Below are positions 44,204 to 55,161 of a stretch of DNA of 64,000 nucleotides, piece after piece. How positions within the stretch are numbered: the stretch's first letter is position 1; the number at the start of each line of letters is the position of its first letter. This DNA is from Stomorhina lunata (lineage: Eukaryota > Arthropoda > Insecta > Diptera > Rhiniidae). The DNA is taken from assembly GCA_933228675.1 (NCBI GenBank), contig OW121743.1, positions 69,318,834-69,382,833 on the forward strand, given 5' to 3'. The translations under genes were made by a program, and so were the position numbers. Under the pieces are notes generated by a model. It was not told where the DNA came from, ran no database searches, and was given only the letters and a program-made list of their open reading frames with translations.

Positions 44204-44700
44204 GAATCTAATTACACATATTATATTTAAGGTTATGCCTAAATTTCCAACCTTGACCTATTTCTAAAACAACTCCAATGTTCTTTGCATAATTTCCCGA
44301 CCATATCTAATACTAAAAAGGTAAAATAAACTTTCGCTGAAATTTCACACCCAAAACCATCGGAAAACATAACAAATTTCTAATATCTCATAATATTTTT
44401 CGAAATTCATTCATCAGCAGTTGGGGCAGGAGAACTGGCTAATGGTCATTAACCTTCTTAATTATTTACTCTTTGAGGTTTTTGAATCTAATTACACATA
44501 TTATATTTAAGGTTATGCCTAAATTTCTAACCTTGACCTATTTCTAAAACAACTCCAATGTTCTTTGCATAATTTCCCGACCATATCTAATACTAAAAAG
44601 ATAAAATAAACTTTCTTTGAATCATCATTCATCAGCCGTTGGGGCAGGCTAACCGGCTAATGGTCATTAACCTTCTTAATTATTTACTCTTTGAGGTTTT
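44204..44700 (+). repeat. 280-bp tandem duplication, second copy with internal deletion
   Basis: GAATCTAATTACACATATTA starts at 44204 and again at 44484, and both units end in TTAATTATTTACTCTTTGAG. The second unit lacks about 64 bp after AATAAACTTTC. Identity is otherwise high. Confidence 0.9.
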
Positions 44701-45001
44701 CATGTTGATTTTCTAATAACATGAAATGATGATAAAACAAATATTTATTAAATTAATTTAACATCGAATTTGTTATAATATGAAGTTTGTTTTTCTTTTT
44801 GGATAAGAATTTCAAGTTCAGTGTTATTAGGTTAAATATCTAGATCTCTCGTATTTACGCAAATGTTAACCAGGAAATTATGGAAAATTTACATATTTAC
44901 AAAAAAAAAAAAAAAATGTTTGAATAACAAATTAATTAATTGAGTTTGCATGTTTCGGTTTTCAAAAAAATTTGTTTAAGGGGAGTGTTTCACCTTAATT
45001 T
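44701..45001. other. Unassigned spacer
   Basis: Nothing recognisable; contains one poly-A run. Confidence 0.5.
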
Positions 45002-45755
45002 TTATACCCTTCACCCCCATAGGTGAAAAGGGTATTATAAGTTTGCGCTGATGTATGTAACGCATAGAAATATTTGTCTTAGACCTTTTAGTATACCAAT
45101 AGGCTTAGAATCACTTTCTGAGTCGATTTAGCGATGTCCGTCCGTCTGGCTGGCTGGCTGGCTGGCTAAACCCCCATGTAAACCTTGTAATCAAACTACA
45201 GGTCGCAATTCTAAAGAAAATTTGGTACAGATTATTTTTTTGATAATGGGACCATGGCTATTGAAATTGGTCAAAATCGGTCCATTATTTATTAGGTCCC
45301 ACTTCCCGGAATTGACATATTGGCCACAAATATCAATATTTTTTCATGAAATTTAAAACAAATACTGCTTATGTAAACTAAAATCACTGTACCAACATTT
45401 GACCATAGCTCCCATACAAACTCTTCTTTAAAAACTCACTAAATGAGACAAAAAAATCACTAAAACGCTCCTAAATCTAAAGATATAGAAAATTTTAAGT
45501 TTAGTTTTTGCATACATAATTTCTGTAACAACTGTAATCAATTTGCCAAATTTCGAGATAATCGGTCCACATTTGACCCTAGCTCTCATATAAGTCCAAA
45601 TGACGAAAACAGCTTAAATATATAAGTTTTGAGAAAATGTTTGTATGATGGCAAAATTTAGCAAATATTTGTCTTTATTCAGAAAAAATAACACCTTTGA
45701 CCTTAGTGGTATCGTATTGTCGGACTTGACCGACTATAGCGCTTTCTTACTTGTT
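45002..45755 (-). mobile_element. Family A copy 4
   Basis: Same order of blocks as copy 2, with small deletions: the GGTACCTCC block, part of the second GGTCCACATTTGACC block, and the end near TGACCTTAGTGGTATCG. Both terminal regions are recognisable. Confidence 0.84.
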
Positions 45756-46098
45756 AATTATTGTAAATTTTTTTGTAATAAATTATTTTTGAACATTCTT
45801 ATGTTTACCTCTTTTCTAGTTTGAAATATTCAAAAATAAAACAAAAATTTTCATTCTTAGACTTAAATGTCTTATGAGGTAGGTCATACGTTTGACGTCT
45901 GTTAAAGTTAAGGTCTTGGTTCATGTCTTGGTCTATGTCTTAGTCTATGTCTTAGTCTTGGTCTATGTCTTAGTCTATGACGTTAAACCCTAAATTTCAT
46001 TATTTAGGTAAAATACAATTATCTCAAATCAGAAAACTGGTTTCAAAACACCACGGAAAGCCATGTAAAAAATTGTATTTTAAAACGTTTTGAGTTAA
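45756..46098. other. Spacer with short TCTATGTCTTAG tandem repeat
   Basis: Near 45913-45980 a 12-bp motif (TCTATGTCTTAG) and its 6-bp variants (GTCTTGG) repeat about five times. The rest is plain AT-rich sequence. Confidence 0.6.
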
Positions 46099-46912
46099 AA
46101 CAAGTCAGAAAGCGCTATAGTCGGTCAAGCCGACCATACGATACCCTTCACCACTAAGGTCAAAGGTGTTATTTTTCCTGTATAAAGACAAATATTTGCT
46201 AAATTTTGCCATCATACAAACATTTTCTCAAAACGTATATATTCAACCTGTTTCCGTCATTTGGACTTATATGAGAGCTAGGGTCAAATGTGGACCGATT
46301 ATCTCGAAATTTGGCAAATTGATTACAGTTGCAAAAATTATTACAAAATTTATGCATGCAAAAAATAAACTCAAAATTTTCATTATCTTTAGATTTACGA
46401 GCGTTTTAGTGATTTTTTGTCTCATTTAGTGCGTTTTTAAAGAAGAGTTTGTATGGGAGCTATGGTCAAATGTGGACCGATTTCAACGAAATTTGGTACA
46501 GTGATTTAAGTTTACATAAGCAGGATCTGTTTTAAATTTCATGAATATATATTGTGGCCAATATAGCAATTCCGGGAAGTGGGACCTATGGGAGGTACCA
46601 TAAATAATGGACCGATTTTGACGAATTTCAATAGCCATGGTCCCACTATCAAAAAAATTATCTGTGCCAAATTTCATCAAATTATCTTTAGAACTGCGAC
46701 CTGTAGTTTGATTACAAGGTTTACATGGGGGTCCAGCCAGCCGTCCAGCCAGCCAGACGGACGGACGGACGGACATCGCTTAATCGACTCAGAAAGTGAT
46801 TCTAAGTCTATTGGTATACTAAAAGGTGGGCCTAAGACAAATATTTTTATGCGTTACAAACATCAGCACAAACTTATAATAACCTTTCCACCTATGGTGG
46901 TGAAGGGTATAA
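46099..46912 (+). mobile_element. Family A copy 5, full length
   Basis: AACAAGTCAGAAAGCGCTAT to CACCTATGGTGGTGAAGGG. It has all blocks, including the (GGAC)n tract near 46760 and three tandem GGACCGATT-containing blocks. The frames at 46166-46429 and 46579-46920 follow the repeat and recur in other copies. Confidence 0.86.
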
Positions 46913-47724
46913 TGATGTAAATTTGATTCATTTACTCACTCACTGACATTCGTGTTAAAAACAATTTCATGTATTTGGTTTAAAATTTGTTTGGGGTTTA
47001 GCAATAATTACAATTTTCGTTTTAAACCATAGAAAATTCAGAGACCCCCCAAAAAAATACTTTCATTGTTTCAAGTGATGAGAAATGTTATAGATAAAAA
47101 TGTTCAAATTTTAACACGAAAAAAAACCGAAACAATTAAAGATTATATAGATTTTTTTCTGTTATTTTAAATTATTACTTGTTGAAATGTTTAATTATTA
47201 AGTTTATTATTAAGTAGCTTTTAAAAAAATTTATTTTGAAATTTTTGTTTCAAATATTTGTTTTGATATTTAAATTAATATATATTTTTTTGTTTCATAT
47301 GAAAAATTATGTTGAAAAAAACTGCGTATCTTAGCAATTTCTAACAATTGTTATATTTAATTTATTTCTTTCACACAAAATATTTATTTTTATTTGGATT
47401 TTTTTCCATTACGTAATATTGTATTAGCCCAATCTATAACAATAAGCCCTAATAATAAAATGTCATATAAAATCTTTTCAAATATCTCTGGGAGATGACA
47501 TCTGTATTTTTTGTTTAACTAAGTTTTGGCTTCTTTCTTTTATTAAATCCCTATTGTTATCAGTTTATTTGATTTGAAATCATAAAAGTTGATAGTTTTA
47601 TTATGGATTTTATAAAAACTATAAAATAGGTCAATGTCAACTATTGGGTAACAAAAATATTTTGATGATTTTATGGTAGAGAAATTTTAAGAATCGATTT
47701 AGCTTTAACATAAAGATGTTATTA
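46913..47724. other. Unassigned spacer
   Basis: No gene or repeat recognised in about 800 bp of AT-rich DNA. Confidence 0.55.
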
Positions 47725-48450
47725 AACAAGTAAAAAAGTGCTATAGTCGGCCAAGCCCGACCATACGGACCCTTCACCACTAAGGTCAAAGGTGTTCTTT
47801 TTCCTGAATAAAGACAAATAATTGCTAAATTTTGCCATTATAAAAACATTTTCTCAAAACTTAAATATTTAAGCTGTTTTCGTCATTTGGACTTATATGA
47901 GAGCTAGGGTCAAATGTGGACCGATTATGTTGAAATTTGGGAAATTGATTACAGTGCAAAAAATAAACACAAAATTTATTTATCATCTTCAGATTTACGA
48001 GCGTTTTAGTGATTTTTGCCTCATTCAGTGCGTTTTTAAAGAAAAGTTTGTATGGGAGCTATGGTTAAATGTGGACCGATTTTAACGAAATTTGGTACAG
48101 TAATTTTGGTTTACATAAGCAGTATTTGATTAAAATTTCATGAAAAAATATTGATATTTGTGACCAAAAATTTTAATTCCGGGAAGTGGGACCTATGGGA
48201 GGTACCATTGGTCCCACTATTAACAAAATTATCTGTGCCAAATTTCATCAAATTACCTTTATAATTGCGACCTGTACTTTGATTACATGGGGGTATAGCC
48301 GGCCAGACGGACCGACATCGCTAAATCGACTCAGAAAGTGATTCTAAACCTATTGGTATACTAAAACGTCTAAGACAAATATTTCTATGCGTTACATACA
48401 TCAGCACAAACTTATAATACCCTTACCATCTATGGGGGTGAAGGGTATAA
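47725..48450 (+). mobile_element. Family A copy 6
   Basis: AACAAGTAAAAAAGTGCTAT to ATCTATGGGGGTGAAGGG. Slightly shortened, with deletions after GGAGGTACCAT and in the (GGAC)n tract. Confidence 0.84.
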
Positions 48451-48454
48451 ATAT

Positions 48455-48550
48455 TTTACATAAGTGTATTGCACTAGGATCTCAATTTGTTACAATTATT
48501 AAAAAAAATATACATATATATTTTTTTATTAAACCGAAAAATTTTAATAG
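48455..48550 (-). repeat. Single-copy relative of the array III interruption
   Basis: AGTGTATTGCACTAGGATCT followed by CAATTT is the reverse complement of the non-satellite insert at 9607-9631 (about 22 of 25 bases). About 45 bp away, AAACCGAAAAATTTTA matches one satellite unit inverted. It looks like the unexpanded form of the sequence from which array III grew. Confidence 0.55.
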
Positions 48551-48633
48551 GGACAATCTTTCCTCGACTGGTTATGATGTTTGCTTAGGCCATTATCATC
48601 AGAAAAAGTATTCCTAAATATAGATAGATCAAA

Positions 48634-49421
48634 AACAAGTAAGAAAGTGCTATAGTCGGTCAAGCCCGACCATACGATACCCTTCATCACTAAGGTCAAA
48701 AGTGTTATTTTTTCTGTATAAAGACAAATATTTGCTAAATTTTGCCATCATACAAACATTTTCTCACAACTTTTATATTTAAGCTGCTTCCGACATTTGG
48801 ACTTATATGAGAGCTAGGGTCAAATGTCGACCGATTATCTCGAAATTTGGCAAATTGATTACAGTTGTTACAAAAATTATGTATGTAAAAAATAAACTTA
48901 AAATTCCCATTATCTTTAGATTTACGAGCTTTTTAGTGATTTTTGTCTCAATTAGTGCGTTTTTAAAGAAAATTTGTATGGGAGCTATAGTCAAATGTGG
49001 ACCGATTTTAACGAAATTTGGTACAGTGATTTTAGTTCACATAAGCAGTATTTGGTTTAAATTTCATGAAAAAATATTGATATTTGTGGAAAATATATCA
49101 ACCTATCAACCTATGGGAGGTACCATAAATAATGGAGCGATTTTGACGAATTTCAATAGCCATGGCCCCATTATCAAAAAAATGATCTGTGCCAAATTTC
49201 ATCAAATTATCTTTAGAATTGTGACCTGTAGTTTGATTACAAGGTTTACATGGGGGTCCAGCCAGCCAGAAAAACGGACGGACATCGCTAAATCGACTCA
49301 GAAAGTGATTCTAAGCCTATTGGTATACTAAAAGGTGGTTCTAAGACAAATATTTCCATGTGTTACATACATCAGCACAAACTTATAATACCCTTTCCAC
49401 CTATGGTGGTGAAGGGTATAA
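48634..49421 (+). mobile_element. Family A copy 7, full length, longest open frame
   Basis: AACAAGTAAGAAAGTGCTAT to CACCTATGGTGGTGAAGGG. A 174-codon frame (48807-49331) runs through the three internal tandem blocks. Its protein shows the same repeat three times (RVKCRPIISKFG, AIVKCGPILTKFG, NNGAILTNFNS), mirroring DNA blocks about 135-170 bp apart. This periodicity, rather than selection, explains the openness. Confidence 0.86.
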
Positions 49422-50707
49422 CAATGCATTATATCTAGTTTGTTAGACAAAATAAATACGAATTATATTGTCTGTACAAAAATCAACATAAAGATTATCA
49501 TCTAGACAGAATTACAAACTCAACAAGATTTTAATACTTTATAAATTGTTTTAAAACAAAAATTTTATACTAAACATTTAATATTCTATTACATCTATGG
49601 CAATATGGAAGAATAGCTAAAGTCGAAAATTGAAGTTTTGAGATATCATCAATTTTGTGAAATTTTTCATCTGCTTGATTTCTGCGAATAGTTTATGAAT
49701 TAATATATTGGTAATATGTTTATTATTAGAGGCCCTATGTTCCTCTGGGAGTCAAGGAAGAAGACATGTTTATTAGAGAAAAAGGTTGAATATTTAAAAA
49801 AATATTGCTGAATTCAGAAGATTTTTTTTCTACTTAAGCTCATTTTCGAAACTGAATTTTGCGTTGAAATGAACCTTAAGTAACTTTAAGCGGTTCTGTA
49901 TAAATAAAAAGTATATATTGTTTAATGTAGCGAAGTTAAGCGAAATCGTTATATGATAAAAGAAAAATCTGAATATGCACACAAAAATATGCGTACATAA
50001 GTTGTTTTGATCAATGCATTATGAATTCAAAAAACTAAAAAGCTAAAAAGTAAACGTACATAACATTGATAAAAACCCGAGTTTTTTAAAAAGGACTTAA
50101 TACATTTGTAAAAACTTTGGGTCCGTATAACTTTTGCCAATTTAGTGCGATCAAAGATTTTTACATTTTTGAAATTTAAAAAAAAAACTTAAGAAAAAAC
50201 ATGTTTACTGCATTACTTTATCTCTTACAGTTTCAGAGATATTTGGCTCCAAACATTTTGTTTGCGTTTTTTTTTTGCATGACTTCTGGCCTTTTTTTGG
50301 CTCATAAGGCATTTTTGGTAAGACGGAAAATTTTTTAAAAAATACTGTTAGAATGCTGAAAATTTTCTTCGTCAACTAAAAGAAAAAAAATTATTATATG
50401 AACTTTATAACAAAGAAAAAATTTTCAAAGTTTGTGTACCGAAAAAAACCTGAGAAATTACTTTTTTTCAAAAAAGATAACTTTATTATTCTGATATTTT
50501 TGAAAATTTTTTTCCAAAGACTTAATTTTTTTTAACATTTTCTGAAAGATTAGGCTTCAAGAATGCGTTTTGAATAATTTTGAAGATACACCCTATAACA
50601 GGCGGTAGTTGAAAATCAGCATTTTTTTGAAAAAAATTGAATTTTTTGTAACTGTAAAATATTTTGATTATGGATTTTAAAACTTTTTTTTATTAAATTA
50701 TATCAAG
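49422..50707. other. Unassigned spacer
   Basis: About 1.3 kb with no gene or clear repeat. The 50.1-50.65 kb part has the A/T-run texture of old dispersed repeats, but no second copy was matched. Confidence 0.5.
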
Positions 50708-50990
50708 TATAAAGTTCGTAAACCGTCGTGGTACAGCAGGTTAGTCATCCGCCTAGCATACCAGAGGTCCCAAGTTCGATCCCCGCTCAGACCCACTGGA
50801 AAAAAATAAATTTTCAAAAAAGCGGCGGTTCACCTTATAACTCCGCTAGCCACTGGTTATTGAGTCTTGTACTCAATGTAAACTTCTCTAACTAATGCAT
50901 TTGCCGTTCGGAGCCGGAATTAAAACGTAGGTCCCTTGTTCCAATTGGAATGTTGTCGGGGAATTATATTATATTATATAAAGTTCGTAA
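50708..50990 (+). mobile_element. Family C SINE with 14-bp target-site duplication
   Basis: A 255-bp body (50722-50976) lies between perfect copies of TATAAAGTTCGTAA. The head reads CGTGGTACAGCAGGTTAGTC, CGCCTAGCATACCAGAGG and AAGTTCGATCCCCGC, with a good B-box. The body lacks about 55 bp (the ATGCAGCTCATTGTCTG segment) present at 18.6 kb and ends GGGGAATTATATTATAT. Confidence 0.93.
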
Positions 50991-51070
50991 GGTCTGTACA
51001 AAAATCGGATAGATCCCGGCCATAAATAGGGTCAAACGGCACTTTTCCTAAAAAAACTCAACATTTCGAA

Positions 51071-51426
51071 AAGCGTACTCTTCTGTATTCAAAAATGTTA
51101 ATTAAAATTTCATAAACCATTCTGAAATTTATATATCCGAACTTCTAAGATATTGGTATATACTGTGTCCAAAAATAATCATAATACCTTGTTTAGTTTT
51201 AGAGATTTTTGCGAAAAAACTACAGTGAAATATTAAAAAATTATATAAATTTATTCCAATAAGTATACTTTTCTGTATTCAAAAATGTTCATTAAAATTT
51301 CAGAACTCGTTTTGAAATTTATATTTCTGAATTTCTAATATATTGGTCTATACTGTTTTCGAAAATCATCCAAAGACCTTGTTTAGTTTTGGAGATTTTT
51401 GCCAAAAAAATTACAAAGTCATATTC
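51071..51426 (+). repeat. 190-bp tandem duplication
   Basis: TTCTGTATTCAAAAATGTT, ATTAAAATTTCA, ATATTGGT and CTTGTTTAGTTTT recur with an offset of 190 bp (51071 and 51261). The second unit runs straight into family A copy 8. Confidence 0.8.
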
Positions 51427-52237
51427 AACAAGTAAGAAAGTGCTATAGTCGGTACAGACCGACCATACGATACCCTTCACCACTTAGGTGGTCAAAGGTG
51501 TTCTTCTTCCTGCATAAAGACAAATTTTTGCAAAATTTTGCCATAATGCAAATATTTTCTCAAAACTTATATCTATATTTAAGTTTTTTTCGTTATTTGG
51601 ACTTATATGAGAGCTAGGGCCAAATGTGGCCCGATTATCTCGAAATTGAGCAAATTGATTACAGTAATTACAAAAAGTATGTATGCAAAAAATAAACTTA
51701 AATTTCGCATTATCTTCAGATTTACGAGCGTTTAGTGAGTTTTGACAGAATAGTTGATATGGGAGCTATGGTCAAATGTGGACCGATTTCAACGAAATTT
51801 GGTACAGTGATTTAAGTTTACATAGGCAGTATTTGTTTAAAATTTCGTGAACAAATATTGATATTTGTGGCCAATCTATCAATTCCGGAAAAAAATATTG
51901 ATATTTGTGGCCAATATATCAATTTCGGGAAGTGGGACCTAGCATAAATAATAGACCAATTTTGACGAATTGTAATAACCATGATCCCATTATCAAAAAA
52001 TGATCTGTGCCAAATTTCATAGAATTATCTTTCGAATTGCGACCTGTACTTTGATTACATGGTTTACATGGGGGTCCGTACAACCAGACGGACGGAGTGA
52101 CACCGCTAAATCGATTCAGAAAGTGATTCTAAGCTTATTGGTATACTAAAAGGTGGGTCTAAGAAAAATATTTCTATGCGTTACATACATCAGCACAAAC
52201 TTATAATACCCTTCCACCTATGGTGGTGAAGGGCATA
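51427..52237 (+). mobile_element. Family A copy 8
   Basis: AACAAGTAAGAAAGTGCTAT to CACCTATGGTGGTGAAGGG. It contains a short private tandem duplication around ATATTTGTGGCCAAT (51858-51920). The (GGAC)n tract is reduced to one or two units. Confidence 0.85.
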
Positions 52238-52280
52238 AAAATTATTTAAATTTGTTATTGTTGCTCTTCTTTGCACTGTA

Positions 52281-52855
52281 CAGTAGAGCGGTTCGCCTTC
52301 CATACAAAAAAAAAAAAGTTATGTCAGTCACCCCCTAGGATTAAAGATAATGTTAAAACAATTCCAAAAAATATTTTTTTATTTTTTTACCACGCCTACA
52401 AATACCGCCCTTTTACTATTTTGTTCAATGTGTCGCCATTTTAAATCCGATCATAACATTTTATATATCGGTGTTCGCGGCTCTGTAAGGGCTACATTTC
52501 TCTCTTTGATAGTTTTTTACTAACACGTCGATTTATAGTCATAACTTTTAAAAACTAGATTTTTACTCGATTTGATTAGGGTGGGTACGACTCGAATTTT
52601 AAAAAGATATGACTAGAAATTTACGAGGTTGTAAAAAACTATCAAAGAGAGAAATGTAGCCCTTACAGAGCCCTGAAAATCGATATATAAAATGTTATGA
52701 TCGGATTTAAAATGGCGACACAGTGAACAAAATAGTAAAAGGGCGGTATTTGTAGGCGTGGTAAAAAAATAAAAAAAAAATTTTTAGAATTATTTTTACA
52801 TTACCTTTAATCCTAGGGGGTGACTGACTCAACTTTTTTTCGAACCACTCTACTG
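52281..52855. mobile_element. Long-palindrome MITE, TIR CAGTAGAG, TA target
   Basis: Starts CAGTAGAGCGGTTCGCC and ends with the reverse complement of CAGTAGAGTGGTTCG, flanked by TA inside CTGTACAG on both sides. Almost the whole 575 bp folds back on itself: GTGACTGAC, CCTAGGATTAAAG, TTTGTAGGCGTGG, AAATGTAGCCCTTACAGAG and similar strings occur in both arms, around a GGGTGGGTACGACTCG centre. It has no coding capacity. TA targeting fits Tc1/mariner-type mobilisation. A second, partial copy is at 59925-60322. Confidence 0.88.
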
Positions 52856-52857
52856 TA

Positions 52858-53482
52858 CAGTTTTCGATATAATATTTTGTGAAATTCACTTTCTACTTAA
52901 ACTCAAAATTTTGCCACCCATTTGTAGGCAAAAATTCTTTTATAGATTTATATCTCGCAATGTCATCATCATAATTCATTCATGAAAAAAATCTCTTTAC
53001 AATAGTATTGTCTCCAGTGAATTTCTGTATTTCTTTTTATTTTTTGTCAAAGTATTTTTTTGTTAAAAAATTTTCCTTTTATTTGTATTGTTTTATTTAC
53101 ATACAAACAAAAATATTCTACATACTTGGATAAATATTTTCCTACATGAATTTCAACGGAAATCCATTTCATTTCATTTCATTCCATTCATTCATTCGTT
53201 CACACTTTTTGTAGATCTAAATATAGATTTTTTAAATAATACAAACGCGTGACTATTTTTGCTGTTAAAGATTATGTTGCAATTTCTAGAAAAATGTTGC
53301 AGTAGTGGCAGGCAGCTTCATCAGCATTCACAAGAGTACCAACTAGTAGTAGCATAGGAATTAGCAAATCTGCGTTGGCGGTTGTTGGATTGTTTTGCCA
53401 ACTCAAGTTATTAATTTTGTGAAAACAGAGACACATAAAATTTTGAATGAATGGAAAATATTTTCATATAGAAATTTATTTG
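52858..53482. other. Unassigned spacer
   Basis: Nothing recognisable except a short (CATTT)n/(ATTC)n run near 53165-53200. Confidence 0.5.
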
Positions 53483-54103
53483 TTATACCCTTCACCACCA
53501 TAGGTGGAAAGGAAAGGGTATTATAAGTTTGTGCTTATGTATGTGACGCATAGAAATATTTATCTTAGACCCATCTTTTAGTATACCAATAGGCTTAGAA
53601 TCACTTTCTGAGTCGATTCAATATTTATGGTACCTCCCATATGTTCCACTTCCCGGATATATTGGCCACAAAATTTAATATTTTTTCATGAAATTTAAAA
53701 AAAATACTGCTTATGTAAGCTTAAATCACTGAACCAAATTTTGTTAACATCGGTCCACATTTGACCATAGCTCCCATATAAAATCTTTTCTCAAAACGCA
53801 CTAAATGAGACAAAATTCTCTAAAACGCTAGTAAATCCGAAGATAATGAGAATTTTAAGTTTATTTTTTGCATACATAATTCTTGTAACAACTGTAATCA
53901 ATTTGTTAAATTTCGAGATAATCGGTCCTCATTTGACCCTAGCTCTCATATAAGCCCAAATGACGGAAACGGCTTAAATGTATAAGTTTTGAGAATATGT
54001 TTGTATGATGACAACATTTACAGGAAAAAGAAAACATTTGACCTTAGTGGTGAAGGGTATCGTATGGTCGGGCTTTACCGACTATAGCACTTTCTTACTT
54101 GTT
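53483..54103 (-). mobile_element. Family A copy 9, internal deletion
   Basis: Both ends are present (TATACCCTTCACCACCATAG and TTTCTTACTTGTT). The stretch from GAGTCGATT to ATATTTATGG is joined directly, deleting the (CCGT)n tract and about 170 bp. AGGAAAGGA near the first end is a private small duplication. Confidence 0.84.
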
Positions 54104-54676
54104 TTTATTGTATATTTTCCTATACTAGAGTAAATAATACATCATTAATGCGGATATAAAACAGTTTTGTTTGATGTGGAAAACTATTTTACTTGCATTT
54201 CCCAATTGGTCATCGATTATTTATAATTCACCCAATTTTTTCTGGTTGTAATCAAAAACTCAATCATCATAAATTTTTGACCTCAATTATTTATCATAAA
54301 TATTTTTTTTTTGTAAATGGTTTGGATTGGTCTTGTAAATTAAATAATAATGATTGACCATTTATTTATTGCATTCGAAATTTTGTGTCATTATGTGAAA
54401 ATTGAAGTTATTGCTAAACATTGATAAATATCACAATTTGTACTTATAGTAAAGGGTGGCCGATGAGAGCTGCTACCAAAAAAATCCTAAAAACTTTTTT
54501 TGTGTAACCAACCAGATGTAGGAATATGTTTACACTGTGCTCGATTTTGACAACTTTTTTTTATCGACAAAAGGGAGATCTAGCGGGTAAAGATAAATCG
54601 AGAACGCTGAATTCAATGTTGCTAACCGTTTTTGGGTTTGCTCTAGTTTTTGAGATCTAGCGTTATAAAAAATATT
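54104..54676. other. Unassigned spacer, with an outer repeat of the palindrome
   Basis: Most of it holds nothing recognisable. From about 54610 (GCTAACCGTTTTTGGGTTTG) it contains a second, direct copy of the outer part of the palindrome that follows. Confidence 0.5.
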
Positions 54677-55161
54677 TGAAAAGTTCGAAAATTTCTCTAT
54701 TAAAATTGTGCTTTCCGTTTTTGGGCTATCTCTAGTTTTCTATAAAAAAATGGAGGAAGTTGCGCAATAAATATTAGCGTAACTCGAAAACTGTATATTT
54801 TCTTGAACTAAGTAAAAAACCCAAAATTCGGCAACAATATTATCCTTCAGAAACATCCGAGCAGTCGTTTTGAAAATGTTTTTGTTTGAAAAAAAAAAAT
54901 ATTTATTTTGAAAAATCACAAAAATTTGCATTTTCAAAATAATTTTTTTTTTTTCAAACAAAAAATGTTTCTGGAAGATAATTTTGTTGTCGAATTTCGG
55001 TTTTTTACTTAGTTCAAGAAAAAAAAAGAGTTTTTGAGTTATGCGAATATTTATTGAGCAACCTCCTCCATTTTTTAAATAACGCTATGTCTCGAATCGA
55101 AAACTAGACCTAAACTAAAAAACGGTTAGCACAATTTTATAGAGAAATTTTCGAAATTTCA
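54677..55161. mobile_element. Large palindrome (foldback element), arms ~230 bp
   Basis: Left-arm strings (GAAAATTTCTCTATTAAAAT, AAAAAATGGAGGAAGTTG, TTGAACTAAGTAAAAAAC, CAAAATTCGGCAACAA) recur inverted in the right arm (TTGTTGTCGAATTTCGG, TTTTTTACTTAGTTCAAG, CAACCTCCTCCATTTTTT, ATAGAGAAATTTTCGAAAT). The AT-rich centre is near 54930. The right arm ends in TAGAGAAATTTTCGAAATTT, which reads as the first unit of array VIII, so element and array are continuous. Confidence 0.75.
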
